A DNA stretch of 64,000 nucleotides, taken from Corynebacterium amycolatum SK46 (GTDB lineage Bacteria > Actinomycetota > Actinomycetes > Mycobacteriales > Mycobacteriaceae). How positions within the stretch are numbered: the first letter of the stretch is position 1; the number at the start of each line of letters is the position of its first letter. A program made the translations under genes and the position numbers. The notes under the pieces were generated by a model that was not told the DNA's origin, made no database searches, and saw nothing but the letters and a program-made list of their open reading frames with translations. Positions 27,720-36,637 of the stretch are shown piece after piece. Where the stretch lies: positions 101,956 through 165,955 of the forward strand of contig NZ_ABZU01000003.1 in the NCBI RefSeq assembly GCF_000173655.1, read 5' to 3'.

Positions 27720-27892
27720 CCAAATCATTATTTTCATCTTATTGTGAGTCACCTTACATCTCACGGCGGACTCAAACCTCTTTGGTTACCCCTGGTAGCC
27801 ACACTTTTCCCCACAGATTCCAACAATTTTCCCGCATAATCGCGGCTTTTATGCGGTTTTTCTAGTGAACTAGCCCAAATTCCCACACTGGA

Positions 27893-27908
27893 CGTGACTA
27901 AGGTCACA
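27893..27908. promoter_or_regulatory. GlxR (Crp-type) binding site, predicted
   Basis: CGTGACTAAGGTCACA differs at two positions from the GlxR consensus TGTGAnnTAnnTCACA, and the GTGA-N6-TCAC core is complete. GlxR is the cAMP-dependent global regulator of corynebacteria and is known to act on acetate genes. The site lies about 300 bases from pta and 220 from fprA, so the target is uncertain. Confidence 0.6.
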
Positions 27909-28048
27909 TTTAGTTTTGTATGCCTTCAAAAGCATCTCACCGATGATGTGATGCTCGCCTCTCGATTTTTCGTAAGTTATCGCTACGATTGGGGGCGCTA
28001 CCATTGGGAATGTCGAATAAACCGATAGCTCACCAATAACTCCTTTCC

Positions 28049-28092
28049 CCACGAGGTCACTGCTGGCAGCTACTTACGCTGCGGCCTCGTGG
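28049..28092 (+). promoter_or_regulatory. Two-part hairpin in the fprA 5' region
   Basis: CCACGAGG (28049-28056) pairs with CCTCGTGG (28085-28092), and inside it GCAGC (28066-28070) pairs with GCTGC (28078-28082). The structure ends about 36 bases before the fprA ATG and is followed at once by CGTCGTAAAGC. There is no U-run. It may be an mRNA stabiliser or regulatory element. Confidence 0.5.
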
Positions 28093-28128
28093 CCGTCGTA
28101 AAGCATTAGAGAAAGAAGGACCCACTTC

Positions 28129-29517
28129 ATGAATCGCCCGCTCCGCGTTGCCGTAATTGGCTCTGGCCCGGCCGGTGTTTATGCTTCCGATGCACTGATG
28201 AAATCCAGTACTGACGTTGAAGTCGATCTATTTGAAAAGATGCCGGCTCCATTCGGTCTAATCCGCTACGGCGTCGCCCCCGACCACCCACGCATCAAAG
28301 GCATCATTATGGCCTTGCACCGCGTGATGGAAAAGCCGGAGCTGCGCCTATTTTCCAACGTTGAGTTCGGCAAGGACATCACGCTCGACGAATTAAAGGA
28401 GCATTACGACGCCGTCATCTTCGCCACCGGTGCCGTCGGCGACCGCGCACTACCAACGCCGGGAGCGGACCTGCCAGAGCACTTCGGCGCAGGCGAATTC
28501 GTAGGCTTCTACGACGGCAACCCGCTCTTTGAGCGCACCTGGGATCTCTCGGCGGAGTCCGTGGCCGTCGTCGGCGTCGGCAACGTCGCGCTGGATGTCT
28601 CCCGAATCCTGGCGAAGACCGGCGAGGAACTGCACGTCACAGAGATACCCGACAATGTCTACGAGGTTCTGAAGACCAATAAGGCCAAGGAAGTCCACGT
28701 CTTTGGCCGCCGTGGCCCAGCACAGGCAAAGTTCACTCCGCTGGAGCTCAAGGAACTCGACTACTCACCGAACGTCGAGGTCGTTGTCGATCCGCGCGAT
28801 ATTGATTACGACTCCGCATCCGAGATTATGCGTCGCAACTCCAAGATCACCGACCAGGTCTGCACCATCCTGGAGAACTACGCCATCCGTGAGCCGAAGA
28901 ACGCACCGCACAAGCTCTACATTCACTTCTTCGAGTCGCCAGTGGAAATCCTCAGCGAGGAGGGGGCCGACGGCCAGCAGCATGTGACAGGCTTGCGCAC
29001 TCAGCGCATGGAATACGACGGTGCTGGCGGGCTGCGGCCGACCGGCGAAACCGCCGACTGGAAGGTCGGCGCTGTCTACTCCGCCGTGGGCTACCGCTCC
29101 GATGCGCTGCCGGGCATCCCGTTCGACAACGTGAAGAATGTCATTTCCAACCTCGGTGGTCGAGTCATCGAATCCGACAACACCGAGGATGAAGCAGCCG
29201 AGGCCATCACTGGCCTCTACACCACCGGTTGGGTTCGCCGCGGACCGGTCGGCCTGATTGGTAATACCAAGGGCGATGCCAACGAGGCCGTAGCCAATCT
29301 GCTGGCCGATACCGCAGAGGGAAAGAAATTCACCCCGTCGAAGCCGGAGCTGTCCGCTGTCAACGAACTGCTGGAGTCCAAGGGCATCGACTACCTGGAC
29401 TGGGACGGCTGGCACAAGCTCGATGCTGCCGAACGCGCCGCCGGCGAGGCCGAGGGACGAGAACGCAAGAAGTACGTCGAGTGGGATGAGATGGTCACCC
29501 ACTCCAAGGGCCAGTAA
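28129..29517 (+). CDS. fprA: Ferredoxin-NADP+ reductase FprA
   Basis: A 462-residue FAD flavoenzyme of the adrenodoxin-reductase type, moving electrons between NADPH and ferredoxin. The FAD motif AVIGSGPAGVYASDAL is at residues 9-24, IRYGVAPDHPRIKG is typical of the family, and the NADP-binding VVGVGNVALDVSRIL lies near 148. The end EGRERKKYVEWDEMV matches the paralogue Fpr2 encoded at 36890. AAAGAAGGA precedes the ATG. Its stop codon sits in a duplicated 10-base unit (29509-29528). Confidence 0.92.
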   Translation: MNRPLRVAVIGSGPAGVYASDALMKSSTDVEVDLFEKMPAPFGLIRYGVAPDHPRIKGIIMALHRVMEKPELRLFSNVEFGKDITLDELKEHYDAVIFATGAVGDRALPTPGADLPEHFGAGEFVGFYDGNPLFERTWDLSAESVAVVGVGNVALDVSRILAKTGEELHVTEIPDNVYEVLKTNKAKEVHVFGRRGPAQAKFTPLELKELDYSPNVEVVVDPRDIDYDSASEIMRRNSKITDQVCTILENYAIREPKNAPHKLYIHFFESPVEILSEEGADGQQHVTGLRTQRMEYDGAGGLRPTGETADWKVGAVYSAVGYRSDALPGIPFDNVKNVISNLGGRVIESDNTEDEAAEAITGLYTTGWVRRGPVGLIGNTKGDANEAVANLLADTAEGKKFTPSKPELSAVNELLESKGIDYLDWDGWHKLDAAERAAGEAEGRERKKYVEWDEMVTHSKGQ

Positions 29518-29548
29518 CGGCCAGTAACTAGGGCGGAAAAAGCGCCGG

Positions 29549-30319
29549 CTACGCCACTACCTGCACGTCCACGTACGCGGCGCGCGAGTCCCAGCGGCAG
29601 CACACAATCGGCGCCAACAGCTCGGCCAATGGCTCACCAAAAGCCACCTGGCCGGCACCGGCGGCAGCGCCAGCATCGATGACTCGATCCCACAGTAGGC
29701 CCGGCGCGGTAAACAGCGGCACCACCACGAGTCCGCGACCGCGCTTGGCCGCGCGCTCCTGTGCCGCAGCCACAGCATCGGCTCCCTTGATTTTCTCAGG
29801 ACCGACCACGAATGCCGCACTCACATGTCCCGGCAGCATCCCGTCGAGATTTGCCGCAAACTGGTGCACCGCCGCATTGGCACCCTCATCAGAGGAGCCG
29901 ACCCCCATCACCAGCGCATCAACCGGCCAGGAAAAAGACGCATTTTCCGCCGCTTCGATGATTCGCTTTACGACGGCGCGCTTCGTGCCGTCGCCAAGCC
30001 CGAGTCCTTCAGCCACTGTGATGTCAATACCGTGACGATCGCAGAGTCGAACCTGCTCGGGAACGTCGACTCGCGAGTGGAACGCATCGGTGAACAGCAG
30101 CGGTACGGCCAGCGCCTGAGTCTCGCCGGCAGCGGCGAGCTCGGCACAGACGGTATCCAGCGAGGGCTCGTCGAGGTCCAGCCAGGCGAGGCGAATCTGA
30201 GAGGGCGCATCCAGGCGGGTGAGCGGCATCTTCTCGCGCACGAGCGCGACCACGTCTTCGAGCACCGGTTTGGTCTCGGGGTGCCGCGAACCGTGCGCAA
30301 GCAGAATCAGTGCGGTCAT
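29549..30319 (-). CDS. cysY: Sirohydrochlorin ferrochelatase-like protein (CbiX/SirB type)
   Basis: A 256-residue two-lobed CbiX-family protein. The N-terminal metal-binding His lies in LLAHGSRHPET (residues 7-17), and a second lobe begins near residue 130 (DALVMGVGSSDEGAN). It likely inserts Fe2+ into sirohydrochlorin to make the siroheme of CysI. It is the last gene of the sulfate cluster, 55 bases behind cysN, matching the CysY position relative to CysN in C. glutamicum. It is convergent with fprA. Confidence 0.85.
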   Translation of the reverse strand: MTALILLAHGSRHPETKPVLEDVVALVREKMPLTRLDAPSQIRLAWLDLDEPSLDTVCAELAAAGETQALAVPLLFTDAFHSRVDVPEQVRLCDRHGIDITVAEGLGLGDGTKRAVVKRIIEAAENASFSWPVDALVMGVGSSDEGANAAVHQFAANLDGMLPGHVSAAFVVGPEKIKGADAVAAAQERAAKRGRGLVVVPLFTAPGLLWDRVIDAGAAAGAGQVAFGEPLAELLAPIVCCRWDSRAAYVDVQVVA

Positions 30320-30374
30320 CGATGGTCTCCTCAGGCTCGGTAGCTGTGCTTTCTAGTTTCTCTACCTGGCAGCT

Positions 30375-31676
30375 CTACTGGGCAGCGCCACGCACGAGGC
30401 CTGCGGTGAGAGTGTCACCGGTGCCCGGCTCGATGAGCAGGAACGCACCGACACGACCACCGACGCGGTAGGCATCGACCGGCAGCGGCTGTGCGACCTC
30501 GATGGTGATCTCAGCGACGTCGTTGACTGCGAGCTGGTCAGCCACACCGGTGGGCTCACCGGTTTCGATGTCGATGAGCGCATCGACGGAGGCGATACGA
30601 CCACGCACCAGCGCGGCACCGTAGCGCACCTCTACGACGCGACCGACTGCCAACGGCTTGTCCGCAAGGTGGACGGCCACGGCGGAGAAACGGCGCACGT
30701 CTTCCGGGCGGCTGCCGCTGATGAGGTCACCGCGGGCGAGGTCGAACTCGGCATCCAGGCTGATGGCCACCGACTGACCGGCTACGGCCTCAGTGACGTC
30801 CTCAGCTGCCACGGTGATCTTCGTGACCGTAGCCTGACGGTTGGCGTCTACGGAGACAACATCGCCCACACGCACGCTACCTGCGGCGATACGGCCGGCG
30901 TAACCGCGGTATTCAGTGGCGTGATCGCGAATGACGTAGTCGATGGGCAGGCGCAGGTCAGCCTCGGCATCGGTTTCCAGGTCGGCACCGATGTTGAGGT
31001 TTTCCAGCAGCTCCAGCACGGTCGGGCCCTCGTACCACGGGGTGTGCTCAGAAGAATCGACAATGTTGTCGCCGACCAGCGCCGATACCGGAACAACGAA
31101 GGTGTTCTGCAGACCCAGACGCTCTGCGAGCGCTGCCACATCCGACTCAATGGCGCGGAAGGCCTCTTCGCTGTAGTCCAGCAGGTCAATCTTGTTGACG
31201 GCAAAGATTACGTGGCGAACACCCAGCAGACCGGCCACCGTTGCGTGACGCTTGGTCTGCGTCACGACGCCGTTGCGCGCGTCGATAAGCAAAACGACGG
31301 CCTCGGCGGTGGACATACCAGTGACGGTATTTCGAGTGTACTGCTCGTGACCAGGGCAGTCAGCGAGGATGAACGAGCGAACGTCGGTGGCGAAGTAGCG
31401 GTAGGCGACGTCGATGGTGATGCCCTGCTCGCGCTCGGCTCGCAGACCATCGACCAGCAGCGACAGGTCAGGATTTTCCTGACCGCGCGCCTGCGAGGAG
31501 GCAACAACGGCCTCGTACTGGTCAGCGAGGATGTTCTTCGTGTCGTGCAGCAGGCGACCGACGAAGGTGGACTTACCGTCGTCGACGGAGCCAGCAGTGC
31601 ACAGGCGAAGAGTGCGACGAGCACGAGTGGCGCGGTCGGCGGTAATCAGGGTAGCTGGGGAATTTGGCTGGCTCAT
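30375..31676 (-). CDS. cysN: Sulfate adenylyltransferase, GTPase subunit
   Basis: The 433-residue GTPase that drives APS synthesis by CysD. The P loop is GSVDDGKST (29-37), followed by DCPGHEQYTRN and NKIDLLD, then EF-Tu-like beta-barrel domains. There is no fused APS kinase (CysC), in agreement with direct APS reduction by CysH in this cluster. The start codon overlaps the cysD stop by one base. Confidence 0.96.
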   Translation of the reverse strand: MSQPNSPATLITADRATRARRTLRLCTAGSVDDGKSTFVGRLLHDTKNILADQYEAVVASSQARGQENPDLSLLVDGLRAEREQGITIDVAYRYFATDVRSFILADCPGHEQYTRNTVTGMSTAEAVVLLIDARNGVVTQTKRHATVAGLLGVRHVIFAVNKIDLLDYSEEAFRAIESDVAALAERLGLQNTFVVPVSALVGDNIVDSSEHTPWYEGPTVLELLENLNIGADLETDAEADLRLPIDYVIRDHATEYRGYAGRIAAGSVRVGDVVSVDANRQATVTKITVAAEDVTEAVAGQSVAISLDAEFDLARGDLISGSRPEDVRRFSAVAVHLADKPLAVGRVVEVRYGAALVRGRIASVDALIDIETGEPTGVADQLAVNDVAEITIEVAQPLPVDAYRVGGRVGAFLLIEPGTGDTLTAGLVRGAAQ

Positions 31677-32602
31677 CAGAAGTAACCTTCCTTCTTGCGG
31701 TCTTCCATGGAGGATTCGGACAACTTGTCATCTGCGCGGGTAGCGCCGCGCTCGGTGAGCTTGGATGTGCGAAGTTCCTCCATGACCTCCGCAATAGTGG
31801 TGGCAGTCGATTCGACAGCGCCGGTGCAGCTCATGTCACCGACAGTGCGGTAGCGGACAGTGCGAACCTCGAGGGTCTCGCCGTCGCGGGGTCCACCCCA
31901 CTCGCCCGGTGCCAACCACATGCCGCCGCGGTTAAACACCTCACGCTCGTGGGCAAAGTAGATGGGTGGCAGTTCGATGTCACGGGCTTCGATGTAGGCC
32001 CAGACGTCGGCCTCGGTCCAGTTCGAGATCGGGAAAACGCGAACGTTCTCTCCGGCGGCGTGGCGACCGTTGTAGAGACCCCACAGCTCGGGGCGCTGAC
32101 GGCGTGGATCCCAACCGCCGAAGGAGTCGCGGACGGAGAACACGCGCTCCTTGGCGCGGGCCTTCTCCTCATCGCGGCGGGCGCCACCGAGAACGGCATC
32201 GTAACCGCGGTTGGCAATGGTCTCCACCAGCGGCACGGTCTGCAGGGGGTTGCGGGTGCCGTCGGCACGCTCGGTGAGCACGCCGCTGTCGATCCAATCC
32301 TGAACCTTGGCTACGTGCAGCTTGATGCCCGGCTGAGCGGCAATCTTGTCGCGGAATTCAATAACTTCGGGGAAGTTGTGGCCGGTGTCAACGTGGAGCA
32401 GCTCCAGCGGGATACCCGCCGGTGCGAAGGCGCGCTTGACCAGCTCGAGCACGACGACGGAGTCTTTTCCGCCGGAGAAAAGTAGTGCCGGACGGTCGAA
32501 CTGACCGGCGGTCTGGCGAATAATGTCGATGGCCTCGGCTTCCAGCTCGGCAAGCCGCGGGTCGAGGCGGTTTTGTACGGAAACGGTGGTTGAGCTAGTC
32601 AT
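31676..32602 (-). CDS. cysD: Sulfate adenylyltransferase, small subunit
   Basis: The 308-residue PP-loop ATP pyrophosphatase that makes adenosine 5'-phosphosulfate from sulfate and ATP together with CysN. The PP-loop SGGKDS is at 43-48, and LLHVDTGHNFPE and the C-terminal family signature DKLSESSMEDRKKEGYF are present. It is separated from cysH by 144 bases that hold a repeat and hairpin (32689-32734). Confidence 0.96.
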   Translation of the reverse strand: MTSSTTVSVQNRLDPRLAELEAEAIDIIRQTAGQFDRPALLFSGGKDSVVVLELVKRAFAPAGIPLELLHVDTGHNFPEVIEFRDKIAAQPGIKLHVAKVQDWIDSGVLTERADGTRNPLQTVPLVETIANRGYDAVLGGARRDEEKARAKERVFSVRDSFGGWDPRRQRPELWGLYNGRHAAGENVRVFPISNWTEADVWAYIEARDIELPPIYFAHEREVFNRGGMWLAPGEWGGPRDGETLEVRTVRYRTVGDMSCTGAVESTATTIAEVMEELRTSKLTERGATRADDKLSESSMEDRKKEGYF

Positions 32603-32688
32603 GGGGGTTCTTTCTGTTGGGGCTGTGTTGGCTGTTGTAACTGCGCTGTTTTAGCTGAAATCGGTTATCGGCGGGCGACTAGTGGCGG

Positions 32689-32734
32689 GCGGCTGGTAGC
32701 TGGCGGCTGGTAGCTGGTGGCATCATCCAGCCGC
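32689..32734. repeat. 14-base tandem repeat and hairpin between cysH and cysD
   Basis: GCGGCTGGTAGCTG occurs twice in tandem (32689-32702 and 32703-32716). GCGGCTGG of the second copy (32703-32710) pairs with CCAGCCGC (32727-32734). Either copy can pair with the same arm. The other junctions inside the cluster are tight or overlapping, so this is the one place where an RNA structure could set a different cysDN level. Confidence 0.7.
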
Positions 32735-32746
32735 TAGCCGCTCGAA

Positions 32747-33511
32747 CTAGAGGTGCAATCCGCACTCTGTCTTCTCACTGCCCGCCCAGCGGCCCGAGCG
32801 CGGATCCGCACCCTCTGCCACTCGCGCGGTGCATGTCGCGCAGCCAATTGACGGGAACCCCTGTTGCGTCAGCGGATGCACAATGAGGTCGTTGTCCTCG
32901 ATGTACTGAGCAACATCCTCATCCGTCCAGGTGGCCAGCGGGTTGAGCTTGATGCGACCAGTCTTGTCGATCTCCAGTACCGGCGTGTGTGCGCGGGTCG
33001 GCGCGTCGACGCGCTTCAGACCTGTGACCCAGCCCTCGTAGGGGCGCTTCACGGCTGACAGCGGCTCGACCTTCCGCAGTGCGCAGCATCGCGTCGGGTC
33101 GGTCTTGTACAGATCAACGCCCTCCTCGGCGTCTTGCTCGGCGCGGGTGCGCTTCGGCTCAATCGACAGCAGTCGGTTGCTGTACCGCTGTGCGACCTGC
33201 TCTGCCACGTCGAGGGTCTCCGGGAAGTGGTAACCCGTATCTAGGAAAATCAGATCTGCCTCCGGCGCGTGCCGAGCAGCCAGTTCCGCCAATACCGTGT
33301 CCTGCATCGACAGGGTCACAGCCAGTGGCGTGTGCAGGTGCTCCGCACCCCATTCCAGTACTTCCCCAGCAGTGGCGGTCTCCAGCTTGGAGCCCCACTC
33401 CAGTGCGAGCTCAATCAGACGGCGAGCGGTTTCCGGGTTGTCCAGCACGTCCTCACGCGCGAGCGCCTCCTGAGTCTTAATGACCTCAGCGGTCTTCAGT
33501 CCCGTGCTCAT
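32747..33511 (-). CDS. cysH: Adenylyl-sulfate (APS) reductase
   Basis: Reduces APS to sulfite. The 254-residue protein has the two cysteine pairs that bind a [4Fe-4S] cluster, C142-C143 (RCCALRKVEPL) and C224/C227 (GCATC), which mark the APS-using rather than the PAPS-using type. The catalytic cysteine is C250 in ECGLHL. This fits the lack of APS kinase. It overlaps cysX by 4 bases. Confidence 0.95.
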   Translation of the reverse strand: MSTGLKTAEVIKTQEALAREDVLDNPETARRLIELALEWGSKLETATAGEVLEWGAEHLHTPLAVTLSMQDTVLAELAARHAPEADLIFLDTGYHFPETLDVAEQVAQRYSNRLLSIEPKRTRAEQDAEEGVDLYKTDPTRCCALRKVEPLSAVKRPYEGWVTGLKRVDAPTRAHTPVLEIDKTGRIKLNPLATWTDEDVAQYIEDNDLIVHPLTQQGFPSIGCATCTARVAEGADPRSGRWAGSEKTECGLHL

Positions 33512-33765
33512 GACGCCACCTTTCTATCGATATGTCCGTGCAGTTTCACTGTGAATACCCGGCAGCATTCGCGGCATTGCCAGGCGTAATCGGTTTCCAC
33601 ATCGGGCCACAGATCTTCACCGCCGCAGTAAGGGCAATGCATCACCGCACCCCGGTTCGGATTGGGGTGTGCGCTTCGGCCACCGATCCCCAGTCGCGCT
33701 GGTGTCTCGTCTTTTTCGCTTGCCGACGACCCCTGCGACCGAACCCCATTGGGAGATTCACTCAC
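33508..33765 (-). CDS. cysX: CysX, small cysteine-rich electron-transfer-like protein
   Basis: An 85-residue protein lying between cysI and cysH, with ATGA-type overlaps on both sides. Two cysteine pairs are visible, CPYC (residues 44-47) and CREC-C (65-69), giving a rubredoxin- or zinc-ribbon-like layout. In C. glutamicum the gene at this position is called cysX and is proposed to pass electrons from Fpr2 to CysI. The first 40 residues are weakly conserved looking, and the ATG at codon 42 (MHCPYC) could be the true start, but coupling to the cysI stop favours the longer form. Confidence 0.8.
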   Translation of the reverse strand: MSESPNGVRSQGSSASEKDETPARLGIGGRSAHPNPNRGAVMHCPYCGGEDLWPDVETDYAWQCRECCRVFTVKLHGHIDRKVAS

Positions 33766-35468
33766 TTCAGGTCCTCCTCATCAGCGCGGACAATCCACTC
33801 GCGGAACTGTTCACCCTCGTGGCGCTGCTCCTTGTAGTGATTGACGACTCGCTCGATGTAGTCACCCAGTTCTGCCGAGGTGACCTTGTGTCCGCGAACC
33901 TTACGGCCGAAGTTGGCATCGAGCCCCAGCGAACCACCGAGGTGAACCTGGAAGCCCTCGACACGGTTACCCTCATCGTCGGTGACAATCTGCCCCTTGA
34001 GGCCAATGTCGGCAATCTGTGTGCGGGCGCAGGCATTCGGGCAGCCATTGAGCGCAATGGTGATTGGGACGTCGAGATCACCGAGACGTTCCTCCAAGTC
34101 GCCCACCAAATCAATTGCGCGCTGGCGCGTGGTGACAAGTGCGAGCTTGCAGAACTCCAGGCCGGTGCAGGCCAGGATGCCCCGTCGGAAAGCAGAAGGC
34201 TTGGCAGACAGGCCAATTTCGTCGAGTTCTGCGAGCAGGGAGTCGACCTGGTCATCGGCGACGTCGAGGAGAATGAGCTCCTTCATAACGGTGGTGCGGA
34301 CGCGAGAAACACCGTGGCGCTCGGCGATGTCGGCAAGCTTGACCAGGTCAGACCCCGGAACACGGCCAACAGCGGGCTTAACACCGACGTAGTTGAGGCC
34401 ATCGGCCTGCTTGTGCACGCCGATGTGGTCACGGTCGCCCTCGAAAGGCTCGGGCGCGGGGCCGTCGATAAGCTTGCGGTTGAGGTAGTCGTCTTCGAGT
34501 ACCTGGCGGAACTTCTCCGCGCCCCACTCGGCAACAAGGAACTTCAGACGCGCGCGATTGCGCAGGCGACGGTAACCGTAGTCACGGAAGATGCGGCACA
34601 CGCCCGCCCATACCTCGGGAACCTCGTCCTCTGGAATCCAGGCGCCGAGACGCTGGGCGAGCATCGGGTTGGTGGAAAGACCGCCACCGACCCAAACGTC
34701 AAAGCCGGGGCCGTGCTCTGGATGGTTGACACCGACGAAGGCAACGTCCTGGACCTCATGGGTGACATCGAGACGCGGGGAACCGGAAACTGCGGACTTA
34801 AACTTACGCGGCAGGTTGGAGAACTCGTCGCCGGAGAGGTACTCCTCCTTAATACGGCGAATAGCGTTGGTGCCGTCGACAATTTCATCGGCTGCAACAC
34901 CGGCAACCGGGCTGCCTAGAATTACGCGGGGAACGTCGCCGCAGCCGAAGTTGGTGTCGAGACCAACCCGCTCAAGGCGGTCCCAGATCTCCGGCATATC
35001 CTCAACGCGAATCCAGTGCAGCTGGACGTTCTGACGGTCGGAGAAGTCCGCAGTGTCACGGGCGAAGTCGCGGGAAATCTCACCGATGGTGCGAATGCCC
35101 TCGGTGGTGGTCTGGCCACCATCGAGACGAACGCGGAGCATAAAGTACTTGTCCTGCAACTCGGCGTTGGTCTTCACACCGGTGTGCTCACCACTAAGAC
35201 CCTGCTTGCGCTGGGTGTAAAGACCAATCCACTTAAAGCGCGGAGCTAGGTCCTCCGCGGGGATGGAGTCAAACCCCTGCTTGGAGTAGGTGTCGATAAC
35301 GCGCTGTTTAACAGCAAAACCGGCATCTTCTTTCTTAATGCGCTCGTCGTCGTTAAGTGGCTCGCGGCCGTCGATAAGCCACTGCCCCTGTGGCTTCGGT
35401 GCGCGCTTCTTACGTCGGGTAGCCGCTGCGGAAGCCGGACGCTCGGCGGTTTTCGTAGGAGAGCTCAT
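33762..35468 (-). CDS. cysI: Sulfite reductase, ferredoxin-dependent, siroheme and [4Fe-4S]
   Basis: The 568-residue enzyme reduces sulfite to sulfide with six electrons. The cluster/siroheme cysteines are C434 and C440 (ACTGLEFC) and C476 and C480 (NGCPNAC), the C-x5-C and C-x3-C pattern of the nitrite/sulfite reductase family. The basic N terminus (RRKKRAPKPQGQW) is typical of actinobacterial members. Two TAGAC-N6-GTCT(A/G) boxes lie upstream, so McbR-type repression coupled to S-adenosylhomocysteine is likely. Confidence 0.95.
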   Translation of the reverse strand: MSSPTKTAERPASAAATRRKKRAPKPQGQWLIDGREPLNDDERIKKEDAGFAVKQRVIDTYSKQGFDSIPAEDLAPRFKWIGLYTQRKQGLSGEHTGVKTNAELQDKYFMLRVRLDGGQTTTEGIRTIGEISRDFARDTADFSDRQNVQLHWIRVEDMPEIWDRLERVGLDTNFGCGDVPRVILGSPVAGVAADEIVDGTNAIRRIKEEYLSGDEFSNLPRKFKSAVSGSPRLDVTHEVQDVAFVGVNHPEHGPGFDVWVGGGLSTNPMLAQRLGAWIPEDEVPEVWAGVCRIFRDYGYRRLRNRARLKFLVAEWGAEKFRQVLEDDYLNRKLIDGPAPEPFEGDRDHIGVHKQADGLNYVGVKPAVGRVPGSDLVKLADIAERHGVSRVRTTVMKELILLDVADDQVDSLLAELDEIGLSAKPSAFRRGILACTGLEFCKLALVTTRQRAIDLVGDLEERLGDLDVPITIALNGCPNACARTQIADIGLKGQIVTDDEGNRVEGFQVHLGGSLGLDANFGRKVRGHKVTSAELGDYIERVVNHYKEQRHEGEQFREWIVRADEEDLK

Positions 35469-35529
35469 GGGGAATCTACCGAATCACTTTCGTTTTGTTC
35501 TCGTTGACCGAATTAGTTTCTAATTTTTA

Positions 35530-35545
35530 TAGACCGTTTGGTCTA
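35530..35545. promoter_or_regulatory. McbR-type operator upstream of cysI (1)
   Basis: TAGACCGTTTGGTCTA is an exact TAGAC-N6-GTCTA palindrome, the site of McbR, the TetR-type repressor of sulfur metabolism in corynebacteria. It lies 62 bases before the cysI start. Confidence 0.85.
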
Positions 35546-35575
35546 CGTTGCATTGCAGGCAACATTAGACCGACC

Positions 35576-35591
35576 AGTCTGGCTAGTGCAA
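35576..35591. promoter_or_regulatory. McbR-type operator upstream of cysI (2)
   Basis: TAGACCGACCAGTCTG fits TAGAC-N6-GTCTA with one mismatch in the last base. Its centre is 46 bases from the first box. It also lies right next to the end of the TSUP gene. Confidence 0.7.
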
Positions 35592-35611
35592 GCCGGGGCA
35601 CGCTCGGACGC

Positions 35612-36637
35612 CTAGCTAACCCCCGCTTCGCCCACGTGGACACCGTTTTTCGCGCCCACCTTCACGCCCTCGGAAGCATCCTCAGCCCCAGCATCAACCG
35701 AAGCGGGCGATGGAGATCCAGAACTAGACACATCAGCCGAGGAAGACTGAGAAGTCGACTCAAGTTGGACCCGCTGACGCAGACCCGGAAGAGTGTCGTG
35801 CGAACGCGCCCACAGCACCAGCGCGATGACAACAAACGTCCACACAAGCAGCACCGTTGCCAGCACGCCACCAGAAACCAGCGGCGAAAACAGAGTGCGA
35901 ATATTCAGCCCCACCAACACGCCGCCGATGGCAATTCCAAGCAGGCGCGGATTAATGCGCCCCACCAGGTACGCAGCCAAAGGTGCCGCAATCACGCCAC
36001 CGCACAACAAACCAATTACCGGTGCGGCATGCTGGGTAAATTCCTCTCGCAGCTTGGGCAAAAAGCCCAGCACAGCAGCTAACGAGACGAGAAATTCCGC
36101 CGCAGAGACCGTACCGATAATCTTGCGCGGCTGGTCAGCCTCAGCGCCGAGCAAAGTTGAGGTGGTAACAGGCCCCCAACCACCGCCTCCAGTGGAATCA
36201 AGTAGGCCACCAAAGAGCCCCAGCGGAGCGAGCTTCTTCGCTCCCCAGGCCTTTTTCTTGCGCTTAGCATTGGACAAAAAGGCGAAGCGGATAATCACCC
36301 ACAGACCGAGAAAAAGCAAGATTGTCGAGGTCACAGGCGTCGCGGCATCACCGTCGAGATTGGCCAAAAAGGTCGCACCAACAAAGGCACCGATAGCACC
36401 CGGAACACCAAGGCTCAGCACGCGTCGCCAGTCGACGTTGCCGAATCGCCAGTGCGAAATACCAGAGGCCAGTGTCGTGCCCACCTCCGCTACGTGAACC
36501 ACCGCCGATGCGGTGGCAGCACTACTACCAGCGACAATAAACAGCGAAGTAGCGGTGACGCCGAACGCCATCCCCAGAGTGCCGTCGACTAATTGCGCGC
36601 CAAGGCCGATTAGCACGAAGACTATGAGTTTTTCCAT
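35612..36637 (-). CDS. cysZ: TSUP family permease (TauE/SafE), probable sulfate/sulfite transporter
   Basis: A 341-residue membrane protein with about eight helices and the TSUP repeat seen as LGAQLVDGTLGMAFG near the start and STGGGGWGPVTTSTLLG in the second half. A Ser/Asp-rich hydrophilic tail of about 70 residues ends the protein. In C. glutamicum a permease of this type (CysZ) closes the cluster; here it comes first and is divergent from fpr2. ATG 36637 has GGGGAAGGG six bases upstream, so I prefer it to the start 26 codons earlier. Direction of transport is inferred. Confidence 0.82.
   Translation of the reverse strand: MEKLIVFVLIGLGAQLVDGTLGMAFGVTATSLFIVAGSSAATASAVVHVAEVGTTLASGISHWRFGNVDWRRVLSLGVPGAIGAFVGATFLANLDGDAATPVTSTILLFLGLWVIIRFAFLSNAKRKKKAWGAKKLAPLGLFGGLLDSTGGGGWGPVTTSTLLGAEADQPRKIIGTVSAAEFLVSLAAVLGFLPKLREEFTQHAAPVIGLLCGGVIAAPLAAYLVGRINPRLLGIAIGGVLVGLNIRTLFSPLVSGGVLATVLLVWTFVVIALVLWARSHDTLPGLRQRVQLESTSQSSSADVSSSGSPSPASVDAGAEDASEGVKVGAKNGVHVGEAGVS

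Larger units (their letters stand above)
27589..28128. other. 540-base control region between pta and fprA
   Basis: This divergent intergenic region holds no convincing gene. It contains an AT-rich stretch at 27589-27660 next to pta, a 15-base tandem repeat (27690-27719), a GlxR-like palindrome (27893-27908), a long hairpin (28049-28092) and one copy of CGTCGTAAAGC (28094-28104) just before the fprA ribosome-binding site. Confidence 0.7.
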
